From IMG/VR virus record IMGVR_UViG_3300020371_000005, positions 17,362-81,361 of that record: DNA of 64,000 bases; one strand, 5' to 3'. The DNA comes from a virus. This document shows, one piece after another, positions 44,830 through 54,700 of the stretch. A model generated the notes under the pieces. It was not told where the DNA came from. It worked only from the letters and a program-made list of their open reading frames with translations, and ran no database searches. Made by a program: the position numbers and the translations under genes. Each line of letters opens with the position of its first letter. Position 1 is the first letter of the stretch.

Positions 44830-47800
44830 TGCCAGCCTACATTATTGAAACTGGTCGTAGTTATCCGAATCCTGTAGATTCTGAAGACTATGATAGAACC
44901 TATACATCTGATGAACACCCCTCCTTTGGAAGTGGTTATCAGATTGAGATTGAGGGCTCTGGACCAGGTTCATATGCATTTGGCAGGGATGAAGTCTTCT
45001 ATATTGGTGATCCTACCGAGACTTGTGTAGAGTTTTGCGATGCAGACCGTAGAGCGGTCTATCGTTTCTACAGTGGTCGTTGGGAGGATCATTTTTATTA
45101 TCATAAGGAAAAGATTCCTAAAGACATTCCTCAAGAAAGAAAGAGATATAATATTGAACCTCGTAGTGGACAAGACTATTTTCAACTCAACAAGAGCAAC
45201 GTATCTGGTTCTATTCCTGTGTATGTTGCTTGGAATGGTGGCGACAAAAATAGTTATCTCTCTACTTCTGGTGGACAGAAGTTGCTTGGATACGGGTTCC
45301 CAAGTGTTGCTGCAGCGACCAGTGCGGGAGTAAGTTTCGTAAATGAGATGCCAACGGCACTCTATCACTATAGAAAGAATGCAGATGGTGATGTTGATGA
45401 CTTTTACACCATCAATCCTGCTGTTGAAGTCAATTTATCTGGTGGACCTATCCCTCCAAGGGAGGTAAGGCAGGGTGAGTACGTCTATCAAGGCATTTTC
45501 TGCTATGTTTGGACTGGTGGAGCGCCTAGAAACCGTAAAAGAGTCGAAACATCGGGTAAAGCGTACAATACTGGCGAAGTTGACCGCAATGGGTGGTATC
45601 AATACAACCAAACTTGGTCAAAAGCACGTTATCACGACGAACCAGAGGCAACTCCTGCTCAAGAAGGGTGGGGTGATCCAAATAATGCGGAACTAATCAG
45701 TACAAATGCCAACTTTGAGTGGTTTTACGGCAAAAATGGTGCTGTCAAAGCGGCAATGCCAAGATTTCTTGGTTTTCACGACTGTTTTGAGGGTCAATTT
45801 GTCTATTATCTGTATGATACGTCATTTCCGTTCAATGGACCCATCTATGGTATCAACTTTACTACTACAGATGCTCCGTGTTGCCCTCAAAGAAGTCAAA
45901 CAGAGTGTGTACCTAATGTTAGGTACCACTCCTTGTACTATGAGATGCGTCAAGACGCTTGGGTAACCAAGAGAACCTCAATGACAGTGGATAGCACTGA
46001 ACACGGTAGTCAAGGAGACTCATTCTGGACTGTTGGTACAGATGAAGAGATGATCTTCTTCCGTTATACGTCTGCTACTGGTGCTTTCCGTGTTGGGGAG
46101 TCTCTCAACAACTGGACAATTATGAAAGTACGATACTTCGGTGATGAATTGAAGTGTGGTTATATGAAGTTGTTCAAAGAGGGTAAAGCAAAGGGCAATG
46201 AATTCACTTATCTGCAGAATATCACATCAGATGATGGTGCAACTGCTTCTGTTTTGGCAGGATATGGCATCAAAGACAAGGTTGCGTTCTTTGGTGTGTA
46301 TGAATTTCCCAAAAAACTGTCATATTACCGTGTAGAGATCGATAATAAGGCACTGATTCCAAAAAGAACGCTGGATGTGGCAGTTCTGAAGGCAATTATC
46401 AATAACAAAGGACAGATTGGGCGCATTGAAATCATAAATGCGGGCAAAGATTATGTAAATCCGTCACTGATTATTGGTATTCCCGATATTGTGCGCGAAG
46501 AAGGGTTCTCAGATACGGCAAAAAACGTTCCAGAAGCGTTTGAAGACGACTTTGAGGTTGATTATGCGATCAATCTTGAGTCATCAGACGAATTTGACTC
46601 CACAGAGCGTGCAGCACAAGAGGTTGCACGCAACATTCAGACACAACAATACATTACTGAAGACAATTTTACGGGTAACTTCCGCCAAGCGAAGGGTACA
46701 GTTACTGTAAATGAAGAGGGTTGCGTCAAATCTGTCACAATTACCGACAAAGGCGCGGGGTATCAACCTGGTGAAGAGGTGTATGTGCAGGTTGTTGAGC
46801 GTGAAACCGAGACTAGAGAGGACATTGTTGTTGGTGAGAGCGCAAATATTACTGATGATGAGGTTCAAAGATCCATTAAATCGGGTGGAATTCCTGATCC
46901 AGATGTAAGAGCTGGTTTTGATGAGATGTATAAGAGTGCTGGACAAGCACTTGGCACACTAAAAAACCCAATTCAGACATCTTATGTGACTGGATACATC
47001 AAAAGCACGGATATTGACATCAAAGAGAAGACAAAATTCTGCGAAAATGTCATTCCTAAGATCTGTATTAACCCAAATATCGGTGAAAACTGGCACGACA
47101 TCAACACTTTTACCGATTTGGAGTCACTTTGGGGTAATGTCTCACAGCAAGACCCAAATTGGAACCAAAATAATGCGTTTCTTGCTAGTGCAAAGCAGAA
47201 TTCTACGAAGAATACGGGTCAAATCAACGCTAAAATGACTCAAGGTCTCCGTGGAATCTTCGGAGGAGACTGTATTGAGATGGATCAAGCGAATCTTTAT
47301 ATGGTAAAACGCTTTTTTGATGTTCCTTGCCCATATACAGCGTTCGATACTGACGGAAAAGAGAGAACTTATGGATGGATGCCATTCAAGTATTGCGGTA
47401 GTAAGAAGGAAGAGGCAACTATTCGTGTGACAATGACTATTGAAGGTGATGTCACTGGTGTTAGTGAAGCAGTAAACCAGAGATTCTTGGCTTGGTTGAA
47501 GTGGTTGCCTAAACCCACATTGACCGCTGGACGCCCCGTGACGGGCGGTTACAAGACACACGCCTGTACTAGAGGGTCAAACGTAAAAGGACGCTGCTAC
47601 AGCACAGGAAACGGGCAGTATGAGTTCGTACCGACCTCTGGTGATGAGAATACCTTCGACTTTAATGGTCCTGGTGCTACTCTATCAACATCAAACGTGG
47701 AGTTGGGACAACTTAGCACTTGGATTGGAGATAATATTAACGTTTACACAGGTTTATTCTTCAACCAAATCCTCGTTGATGCAAATGATGTAGAAATTGG

Positions 47801-48194
47801 TCAAAATAATGTCCCATATACTCAACTAACACTCGCTAATTGCAGTGGTGGTAAGTTTCCTAATGACAACTGGCACAACTTTGTTGCAGATGGTGTGCTG
47901 AATGTTTATGGAGGATACGATTCTAATGGAAATGGCATCAGCGCATCCGATCCTTGTAACAATAATGACTTTTTTGGAAGTTGTGGATTCGGAAACTGGG
48001 CACTGAGAAACGTTATTCACTCAACAATCGCGTTTGACTCAGGCAAATTGTCAGAGGATGGTCCCTATATAGAACTAGGACCCGTAAATGGAACAATGCA
48101 TTGGAAGAACTGGGCAACTGGTTCTACGCGACTTTTGTCAACGACATTGGACAATTATGGAAATCCATACTTTGATGAGTGTGATTTGACCTAA
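44829..48194 (+). CDS. large virion structural protein (1121 aa)
   Basis: Starts MPAYIIETGRSYPNPVDSED in a TAATG overlap. The N-terminal 350 residues are aromatic-rich with repeated YVYQGIFCYVW-like and YYHKEKIPKD-like strands. The middle carries G-x-x-Y beta repeats (IEIINAGKDYVNPSLIIGIP, VTITDKGAGYQPGEEVYVQV) like those in the giant protein downstream. The C-terminus has many Cys/Gly/Asn-rich strands. It sits at the head of the second baseplate module next to the PAAR-like tip, so a baseplate-attached fibre or tail-tip protein is likely. Not assignable to a T4 gene. Confidence 0.55.
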   Translation: MPAYIIETGRSYPNPVDSEDYDRTYTSDEHPSFGSGYQIEIEGSGPGSYAFGRDEVFYIGDPTETCVEFCDADRRAVYRFYSGRWEDHFYYHKEKIPKDIPQERKRYNIEPRSGQDYFQLNKSNVSGSIPVYVAWNGGDKNSYLSTSGGQKLLGYGFPSVAAATSAGVSFVNEMPTALYHYRKNADGDVDDFYTINPAVEVNLSGGPIPPREVRQGEYVYQGIFCYVWTGGAPRNRKRVETSGKAYNTGEVDRNGWYQYNQTWSKARYHDEPEATPAQEGWGDPNNAELISTNANFEWFYGKNGAVKAAMPRFLGFHDCFEGQFVYYLYDTSFPFNGPIYGINFTTTDAPCCPQRSQTECVPNVRYHSLYYEMRQDAWVTKRTSMTVDSTEHGSQGDSFWTVGTDEEMIFFRYTSATGAFRVGESLNNWTIMKVRYFGDELKCGYMKLFKEGKAKGNEFTYLQNITSDDGATASVLAGYGIKDKVAFFGVYEFPKKLSYYRVEIDNKALIPKRTLDVAVLKAIINNKGQIGRIEIINAGKDYVNPSLIIGIPDIVREEGFSDTAKNVPEAFEDDFEVDYAINLESSDEFDSTERAAQEVARNIQTQQYITEDNFTGNFRQAKGTVTVNEEGCVKSVTITDKGAGYQPGEEVYVQVVERETETREDIVVGESANITDDEVQRSIKSGGIPDPDVRAGFDEMYKSAGQALGTLKNPIQTSYVTGYIKSTDIDIKEKTKFCENVIPKICINPNIGENWHDINTFTDLESLWGNVSQQDPNWNQNNAFLASAKQNSTKNTGQINAKMTQGLRGIFGGDCIEMDQANLYMVKRFFDVPCPYTAFDTDGKERTYGWMPFKYCGSKKEEATIRVTMTIEGDVTGVSEAVNQRFLAWLKWLPKPTLTAGRPVTGGYKTHACTRGSNVKGRCYSTGNGQYEFVPTSGDENTFDFNGPGATLSTSNVELGQLSTWIGDNINVYTGLFFNQILVDANDVEIGQNNVPYTQLTLANCSGGKFPNDNWHNFVADGVLNVYGGYDSNGNGISASDPCNNNDFFGSCGFGNWALRNVIHSTIAFDSGKLSEDGPYIELGPVNGTMHWKNWATGSTRLLSTTLDNYGNPYFDECDLT

Positions 48195-48727
48195 TGGCAT
48201 TAGGAATTAACAAACCAGTAGCCTCAATCAATGGATTGCCTTGCTCTGGACACGGTATTCCGATTCCTGCGACTATTCATATGTGGCAGTCTTGTGGTAC
48301 ACCACCTATCCCTCTCAGTATTATTGTGAAGGATAAGACTTGTATGTGGCCACCAATGCCACTGATCCCATTGACTGCAATCAACCCATTGAGAGCGACA
48401 GTTCTTGTGAACTTCCTCCCGATTATGATTTTCGGTGATATGTTTACACCACATACATCGTTTGGTACCAATATTATTAACTACTCTTGCCCTTGTGGTA
48501 AGGCAATGTGTATCATTCCCACTCCTACGACTTGTAGTATGCTCTCTGTGGAGGATATGGGAGGTGTCGGACACGCTAGACTTGCGGAAGCAACAACAAT
48601 GAGTGTGTATGCATTCAAAGTTCCCATTGCACGAATGCTTGATCCGCTTGGAATCGGAGCACCTGGCGCAAGTTACCCTTGTTCAAGTGTTATTGCATAC
48701 GGATCTCCTAATGTGCTTTCCTGCTAA
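48194..48727 (+). CDS. PAAR-like spike-tip protein (gp5.4-like)
   Basis: This 177-residue protein starts MALGINKPVASINGLPCSGH. It is made of short hydrophobic strands with Pro/Gly turns and repeated Cys/His (CSGHGIPIPATIHMW, CPCGKAMCIIPTPTTC), with a RATVLVNFLPIMIFGD segment typical of PAAR and PAAR-like proteins. In T4, gp5.4 caps the gp5 needle with a metal-bound PAAR tip. Longer than gp5.4 (97 residues). Its partner, the gp5-like spike, is encoded 40 kb upstream. Confidence 0.65.
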   Translation: MALGINKPVASINGLPCSGHGIPIPATIHMWQSCGTPPIPLSIIVKDKTCMWPPMPLIPLTAINPLRATVLVNFLPIMIFGDMFTPHTSFGTNIINYSCPCGKAMCIIPTPTTCSMLSVEDMGGVGHARLAEATTMSVYAFKVPIARMLDPLGIGAPGASYPCSSVIAYGSPNVLSC

Positions 48728-48731
48728 TTCG

Positions 48732-48740
48732 TGATATAAT
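48732..48740 (+). promoter_or_regulatory. extended -10 promoter TGATATAAT
   Basis: TG-N-TATAAT extended -10 (48732-48740) without a clear -35, 24 bases before the next ATG. Could be an early promoter for the small basic gene. Confidence 0.45.
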
Positions 48741-48763
48741 TACTGAGTACCACACCAATCACT

Positions 48764-48910
48764 ATGGCACGAGCAAAAGTAGGTCTCTCTGGACAGAAAC
48801 TCATTGAGACAAAACCCAAAAAGACGCGGCAGGGATCAGGACAGCACACCAAGTACGCTGCATCTAGTGGCAATAAGGCGAAGAAACGCTACAGGGGGCA
48901 AGGTAAATAG
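48764..48910 (+). CDS. small very basic protein (48 aa)
   Basis: Starts MARAKVGLSGQKLIETKPKK and ends SSGNKAKKRYRGQGK, about one third Lys/Arg. Intrinsically disordered and likely nucleic-acid binding. Similar small basic proteins precede gp25 in other cyanophages as far as I recall. Its own extended -10 promoter suggests early expression. Confidence 0.5.
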   Translation: MARAKVGLSGQKLIETKPKKTRQGSGQHTKYAASSGNKAKKRYRGQGK

Positions 48911-49074
48911 TGCGTCCAGAGACACGTAAAGCAATGGAGATGCTGTGGTCTGCAAAGTGGAACCTTCCTAAAGCTGCAGACCATTGCGGTCTCACAAACA
49001 AAGAGATGAAAATCACCTTCAACGAGTATTGTGCTTTTCACCCACCCACATACGTTCTAAATAACAATGGCTAA
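48910..49074 (+). CDS. small helix-turn-helix-like protein (54 aa), GTG start
   Basis: GTG 48910 overlaps the previous TAG by one base. Product starts VRPETRKAMEMLWSAKWNLP followed by KAADHCGLTNKEMKITFNEY, which has the spacing of a helix-turn-helix (KAADHCGLTNKEMK). Possible transcription regulator of the baseplate genes; inference only. Confidence 0.5.
   Translation: MRPETRKAMEMLWSAKWNLPKAADHCGLTNKEMKITFNEYCAFHPPTYVLNNNG
49057..49063 (+). promoter_or_regulatory. late promoter CTAAATA
   Basis: CTAAATA ends four bases before ATG 49067, so it would give a near-leaderless transcript of that gene or serve gp25. A second weaker GATAAATA is at 49145-49152. Confidence 0.35.
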
Positions 49075-49261
49075 CTCACCAATTCCAGACCAGGGACAAG
49101 AGTTCATTAAGAGCGGGATGGTTTTAATAACCGACCCCCGCTCTGATAAATACCTAAACAGATCAAAAAAGAAACCCAACGATCCCCCTGCGGATCGTTT
49201 ATCTAAACAATGTGGCGGTGAAGGAGGTTTCGATGATTACGTCGAACAACTTGACACTTAA
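49067..49261 (+). CDS. small hypothetical protein (64 aa)
   Basis: Starts MANSPIPDQGQEFIKSGMVL, polar, ending GGFDDYVEQLDT; Pro/Lys-rich middle (NRSKKKPNDPPADR). Overlaps the gp25 start by one base, so probably co-translated with it. Confidence 0.45.
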   Translation: MANSPIPDQGQEFIKSGMVLITDPRSDKYLNRSKKKPNDPPADRLSKQCGGEGGFDDYVEQLDT

Positions 49262-49668
49262 TGGCATACCGTTTTAAGGCAGAACGAAATTTATCTCGCG
49301 AATTTAGAGACCTCGGTATTGGGATGTTGGCAAACCCTAATACCGAGGATTTTGCTGTGGTTAAAAATGAGAATGCTATCAAGCAATCGATTAAGAATCT
49401 AATCTTAACTGGTTATGGTGAAAGACCCTTTCAACCAAACATAGGGTCAAGACTTCGTGAAATGCTTTTTGAGAACTTTGATGTCTTTATGATCGAAGAG
49501 CTCAAAGAAGAAATCATCAATACTATTATCAGACTTGAACCTAGAGTGACAGTCAATGAAGTTCGTATGACCTATGAAGGTGCAAACGAACTGCAAGTTG
49601 AAATTGATTACACAATTATTGGTGAAACCCTTGTACAAACCGTAGACTTCCTGCTGGAGCCCACCTAA
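49261..49668 (+). CDS. 25: gp25 baseplate wedge protein
   Basis: This 135-residue protein matches gp25 (T4: 132 residues), the sheath-initiator and wedge subunit with lysozyme-like sheath-polymerisation role: NAIKQSIKNLILTGYGERPF and QPNIGSRLREMLFENFD contain the family's N-x-x-LL-x-T-x-G-ERP-x-x-P-x-x-G-x-x-L-x-x-x-L/M-F core. The ATG overlaps the upstream stop. gp6 follows two bases later, as expected for the wedge operon. Confidence 0.9.
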   Translation: MAYRFKAERNLSREFRDLGIGMLANPNTEDFAVVKNENAIKQSIKNLILTGYGERPFQPNIGSRLREMLFENFDVFMIEELKEEIINTIIRLEPRVTVNEVRMTYEGANELQVEIDYTIIGETLVQTVDFLLEPT

Positions 49669-49670
49669 AA

Positions 49671-51752
49671 ATGGCAGCAATACCATCTAATCTTACATCT
49701 CTAGATTTTACAGAGATTCGTGAATCAATCAGATCCTATCTGAGAACTCGTACTGAGTTCACTGATTACGACTTTGAAGGTTCCGCTGCGTCTTATTTGC
49801 TGGACGTTCTATCATATAACACATACTACGCTGCGTTCAATGCCAATATGGCGATGAACGAGGCATTTTTGGAATCGGCAACTATTAGAGACAATGTTGT
49901 CAAGATTGCAAAGCAACTGAATTATACACCAAAATCCATAAAAGCGCCAAAAGCGTGTGTCAGATTTGCTGTACAGACACAAGTTATTGGTTCTAGCACC
50001 GCATATCCCCAGTCTGTGGAACTCCAGAAGGGCGATGTGTTCGTTTCTAGTACATCTGGTGCAAGTTTCACCTTTACGCTGCCACAGGCGCTCTCAGTGA
50101 CCGTAAATCAAGCTGATGGTGTTGCTACCTTCGAGAAAGTGGTGATTTATCAGGGCAATAGTCTTGATTATGAGTACACAGTTACTGATGTTAAGCAGAG
50201 ATCATATCCTATCCCCTCTGATCAGGTCGATACAGACCTTCTGCGTGTTTCTATCTCTCCTAATGCAACATCTGAAGAGATTGACACCTATAACCTTGTT
50301 CAAAACATCGTTGATGTGGATGGAACCACTCGTGGTTACTTCCTAGAAGAGGCAGATGACCAAAGATACAACGTTGTGTTTGGCGATGGTGTCATTTGTC
50401 GTGAACTGATTGCTGGTGAGGTGATCAGAATGTCCTATGTCCGTACGGAAGGACCTGCTGGTAATGGTTGTAAGAGATTTAACTTTGTTGGACGAGTCAT
50501 TGACTCTGAAGGACGCCTAGTTCCTGCTGCCAACCTCTCTATGGCGACCGTAGACGGCGCACAAGATGGTGCAGACGTAGAATCTACCCTGAGCATCAAA
50601 TTCAACGCTCCTAGAGCGTTTAACAGTCAGAACAGAGCGGTTACAGAGTCTGATTATGAGTTCATCACTAAAAAAGTGTATTCTCAGGCAAGATCTGTTA
50701 CTGCATACGGTGGAGAACGTCTAAATCCGCCAATTTACGGAAAAGTGTATATCGCTATCCGTACAAAGTCTGGTGCATCGTTGAATAGTAGCACTAAGAA
50801 GAGAATTAAGACTGATTTGTTGAAATATTCGATTGCATCGATCGAACCAGTGATTATTGACCCAACTTCACTGTACATTCGTCCCAAAACTTGGGCATTC
50901 TTCGATGGCAACAAGACAAATCTGTCAAACAATGAAATTGCTACCAAAATTCTTGCTGCAATCGATCAATACAACAGTCAGGCGGAAGCAACACGTTTTA
51001 ATGGACGTGTGGACATCTCCGCTTATCAATCAATGATTGATGATTCCGATCCTTCTATTAGCGGCAACGTTACCCATATGACTTTGGGTATGAACGTGGA
51101 AGGATTTGATTTTGGACAAACTTTCACACAATGTCTCGACTTTGGTAATGAAATTGCAAATCCAAACGATTTGTCTGGTGGAGACAAGGGTGATGGATCT
51201 GGAGATGGAAGTTGTATTCCCAAATACTCGACTGTCAAGAGTGGAACGTTCTATTCCACGGGATATACGGAAAATCTCCTGAATCTTCAGACAACTCTCA
51301 CTGCTGGTCAAATTTCTTCCGCAGTTCTGCTTGAAAATGATACATCTGCTCTGCTTCCTGTGAATCTTCGTGATGATGGGTACGGAAATCTGATTATGGT
51401 GACAAAACTCGATGAAAAAGAAGTCATCTTGAAGCGCAACGTTGGCACAGTCGATTACAAGAACGGTATCGTCTGCGTTGGTCCTATTAACGTTGCAAAT
51501 ACACCTGATGGTACAAATCGCATCCCAGTGACGGTTCTTCCCGCTTCTTCCAACATCAATGTTGGCACAGGTGTTGATCCTGCGATCTTCAACCCGACCG
51601 TTCAAACTATTGACTATACCATTGACGGAACTAACGTTCCTACCTTCGATCCGTTCGACTTCACTCCAATTAACTTCGACGGAACCCCACTAAATATCAT
51701 TGATTATCCGACAGTAGTGTTTGAACTCCCCGAGTTCGAGTCCTGCTTCTAA
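49671..51752 (+). CDS. 6: gp6 baseplate wedge protein (gpJ-like)
   Basis: This 693-residue protein starts MAAIPSNLTSLDFTEIRESI. LSYNTYYAAFNANMAMNEAF and RDNVVKIAKQLNYTPKS are the characteristic gp6/gpJ N-terminal motifs, followed by the FVSSTSGASF and VFGDGVICRE beta domain, and ESDYEFITKKVYSQARSVTA typical of baseplate J-like proteins. T4 gp6 (660 residues) forms the inner ring of the baseplate wedge. Directly after gp25, as in all T4-like phages. Confidence 0.9.
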   Translation: MAAIPSNLTSLDFTEIRESIRSYLRTRTEFTDYDFEGSAASYLLDVLSYNTYYAAFNANMAMNEAFLESATIRDNVVKIAKQLNYTPKSIKAPKACVRFAVQTQVIGSSTAYPQSVELQKGDVFVSSTSGASFTFTLPQALSVTVNQADGVATFEKVVIYQGNSLDYEYTVTDVKQRSYPIPSDQVDTDLLRVSISPNATSEEIDTYNLVQNIVDVDGTTRGYFLEEADDQRYNVVFGDGVICRELIAGEVIRMSYVRTEGPAGNGCKRFNFVGRVIDSEGRLVPAANLSMATVDGAQDGADVESTLSIKFNAPRAFNSQNRAVTESDYEFITKKVYSQARSVTAYGGERLNPPIYGKVYIAIRTKSGASLNSSTKKRIKTDLLKYSIASIEPVIIDPTSLYIRPKTWAFFDGNKTNLSNNEIATKILAAIDQYNSQAEATRFNGRVDISAYQSMIDDSDPSISGNVTHMTLGMNVEGFDFGQTFTQCLDFGNEIANPNDLSGGDKGDGSGDGSCIPKYSTVKSGTFYSTGYTENLLNLQTTLTAGQISSAVLLENDTSALLPVNLRDDGYGNLIMVTKLDEKEVILKRNVGTVDYKNGIVCVGPINVANTPDGTNRIPVTVLPASSNINVGTGVDPAIFNPTVQTIDYTIDGTNVPTFDPFDFTPINFDGTPLNIIDYPTVVFELPEFESCF

Positions 51753-51781
51753 TAAACCCATAAGATAGCCTATACCAGCAG

Positions 51782-54700
51782 ATGAAGGCAGTAACCGTAT
51801 CTCAGAGAGTACAGGATCAAATTCCTGCATTCATTAAGGAAGACAACGAACAGTTTGTCAATCTTCTTGCCGAATATTACCGTTCGCAAGAGAAACCTGG
51901 TCGTCCGTACGATATTCTCAACAATATCTTGAGATATACGGACATCGGTTCTGGTGAGTTTGATCCTAACTTCCTGTCTTCGGAATCTGCTGTTCTGAGC
52001 GCGGTTGACCCATATCAAAATACTATTGTTGCCGAAAACGTAAACTACTTCCTTGAGAAGGACGGCACACTCAAGATCGACGATGAGATCATATATTACG
52101 AGTCGATCACACATTCGCCAGACGTTGTTTTCACTCCTGGTGTTAATAAAGAAGAATTTGATCGTAAGATTCAAGAATTTGAACCGATTTCATCTCAGTT
52201 CGACGGTTCTACCACAGAATTTAATCTGAAACTGTTGGGTGACCCAGTTTCGCCACAATCTGCTGATCACCTGCTGGTTATCGTCAATAATGAATTTCAG
52301 TTCCCAAATAGGGACTATTTTGTTGAGGGTGATCGTATTCGCTTTGTAAACCCTCCTGTAGCGCCTACAGGTGCTCTTACTGGTGCTCTTAATACTATCA
52401 GGTACCTGATTGGTTATACAAGCGTTCCTGTCCGTTCTCTGGACCCTATTTCTGTTGCTGCTGATTCTAATCAGTTCCATCTTACAAGAAATACTCAACC
52501 TTATCAACCACTGTCAACGATTGCTTCGATTGTTGTCGTTAATAGAGTTGAGAAGAGACCCTTTGAAGAATTCACGATCTTTGAAGACAAGATCATTTTC
52601 AAAGAAACTCTTGGTGCAGGATCGACAGTTGATGTTAGATCTGTCGAACTGATCGCTCCCGAATTCGGTGCTGATGCCGAAGCAGTCGTCAAAGTTCAAA
52701 ATGGTGAAGTAGAAGACATCATCGTTAAGGATGGTGGTTCTGGATACAGAATGAGTTTCTCTCCCAAGGTTACTATTGCATCAAACCTTGGTACTGGTAG
52801 CGATGCTACTGCAGAGGCACTTGTCAATGGTATCAAGAATGTTAGTCTTCTGTTTTCTGGTCAAGGTTATAGCGCAAACAACCCACCATTGGTTGAAGTC
52901 GATGCTCCTGCAGATCCCGAAGGTAAAACTGCTAGAATCACTGCAACTGTTAGTGATGACATTGAAGGTGTCGTTCAGCTGAATGTTCTGTCTTCTGGTT
53001 CTGGATATGACAGAATTCCTTCTATTAAGTTCACGAATCCTGGTGGTGCAATCATCAGTGGTCCCACTTTGACAGATGGAAGAATCGATGCAGATTCTTT
53101 CACTGTTGTTGATCGTGGTGGTGGATATACTACTGCTCCTCTCGTATACATCGATCCTCCAACGGGTTCAAATGCAATCGTTGCATCCGTTATGGCACAC
53201 CTCGATGCTGACGGTAGACTCGACAGAATTGAAGTTCTCAGTGGTGGTCAAGGATACGAAACTGTTCCTAGAGCAAAAATCATTGATCCTGTTGGCGCAC
53301 AGATTCTCGATGTGAATGTTACTGGTGGCAGAGTCACCAACATCGAACTGTTGACTGGTGGTAAAGGTTATACCGATGCACCTTCTGTGTATATCGTCGA
53401 TAACCGCAAAGACGTTGCTAATAATCCTATTGGTGGTACTGGTGCAACAGCAGTTGCTACCATCTTTAACGGTGAAATCACCGACATCAACATTACCAGT
53501 TTCGGTGAGGGTTACTCCGATACTGAACCTCCAAAGGTTTTCATCGCTGCACCTCCTGCACCTGAGGCATCTTGTGATGTTGGTTTTGGTGAAATTACTG
53601 GTTTCACTATTCATAACGCTGGATCTGGTTATCAACCCTCTGCTTTTGTAAATTGTAAGCGTGGTGTTTCCGCTGTTTCAGCGTATTCTCAGAAAGGAAA
53701 CCAAATTTACAGCAAAGAGTCCGACACAATTCAGTCTTCTCACGCTGTTGGTTCGACTATTCACAACCTTGACAACCTGTTTGCCAAGGAACTTTATCGT
53801 AGATATATCAATCAGTATCTGCCAAATGCAGAAATTGACTATAATAAAGTAAATGCTCCGCAGATCATTAAGACGATCAGCGACTTCTACTCTTCAAAAG
53901 GTACGAAAATCTCCACACAGTATCTGTTCAAGATGCTGTTCTCGGAGAATGTTGATGTTTCATACCCGAAAGATGAGGTTATCAAACCATCTGCCGCAAC
54001 TTGGAACGTCGATACCGTCCTTCGTGCGGAACTTTTGAGTGGTGATCCGCGTGATTTGCTGGATTCACAGTTGTTCCAATACCGAGATGCGGTTGATACG
54101 ACTGTTGGCGCGGCATCTGCACTGATTGAAAACGTGATTGCGATCAATACTGGTGTAGGCACCGTGTATGAACTCGCAATTTCTGAAGAAACTCTGCAAG
54201 GTCAGTTCTCTATTCCGTATAAGACGACTCTGGTTGAGGCACTTGACACTACAGAAAGTATTATTACGGTTGACTCTACGATTGGTTGGCCAGAAAGAAA
54301 CGGAACAATCCGTATCAATGATGAAGAAGTTGTTCAATATAAGGAAAAAACACTCAACCAGTTCATTGAATGTACTCGTTCTAAGAACGGTGTTGTAGAA
54401 GATTGGGATGCTGGCACGCAAATTTACTCCGATGTCTTTGTTTATGTCAATCGGGGTGCGACAAATGAACTGAAACTGCGCGTTCTGGGTATTGCAGACG
54501 CTAAGTCTACGGTTCTTTCCGACACAGGTTCTTACTATCTGCCTGGTGACAAACTGAATGTTGCGTCTCTTGGTTCTACAAGTGACGATCAAAGAATCAC
54601 ATCTTGGTTGTACAACGTTAAGAAACTGATTCAGGTTACTGGTATTGTCCCTGGTGGTCTCAATAACCAAACTGCAACTGTTACTTGCTCCAATAACCAC

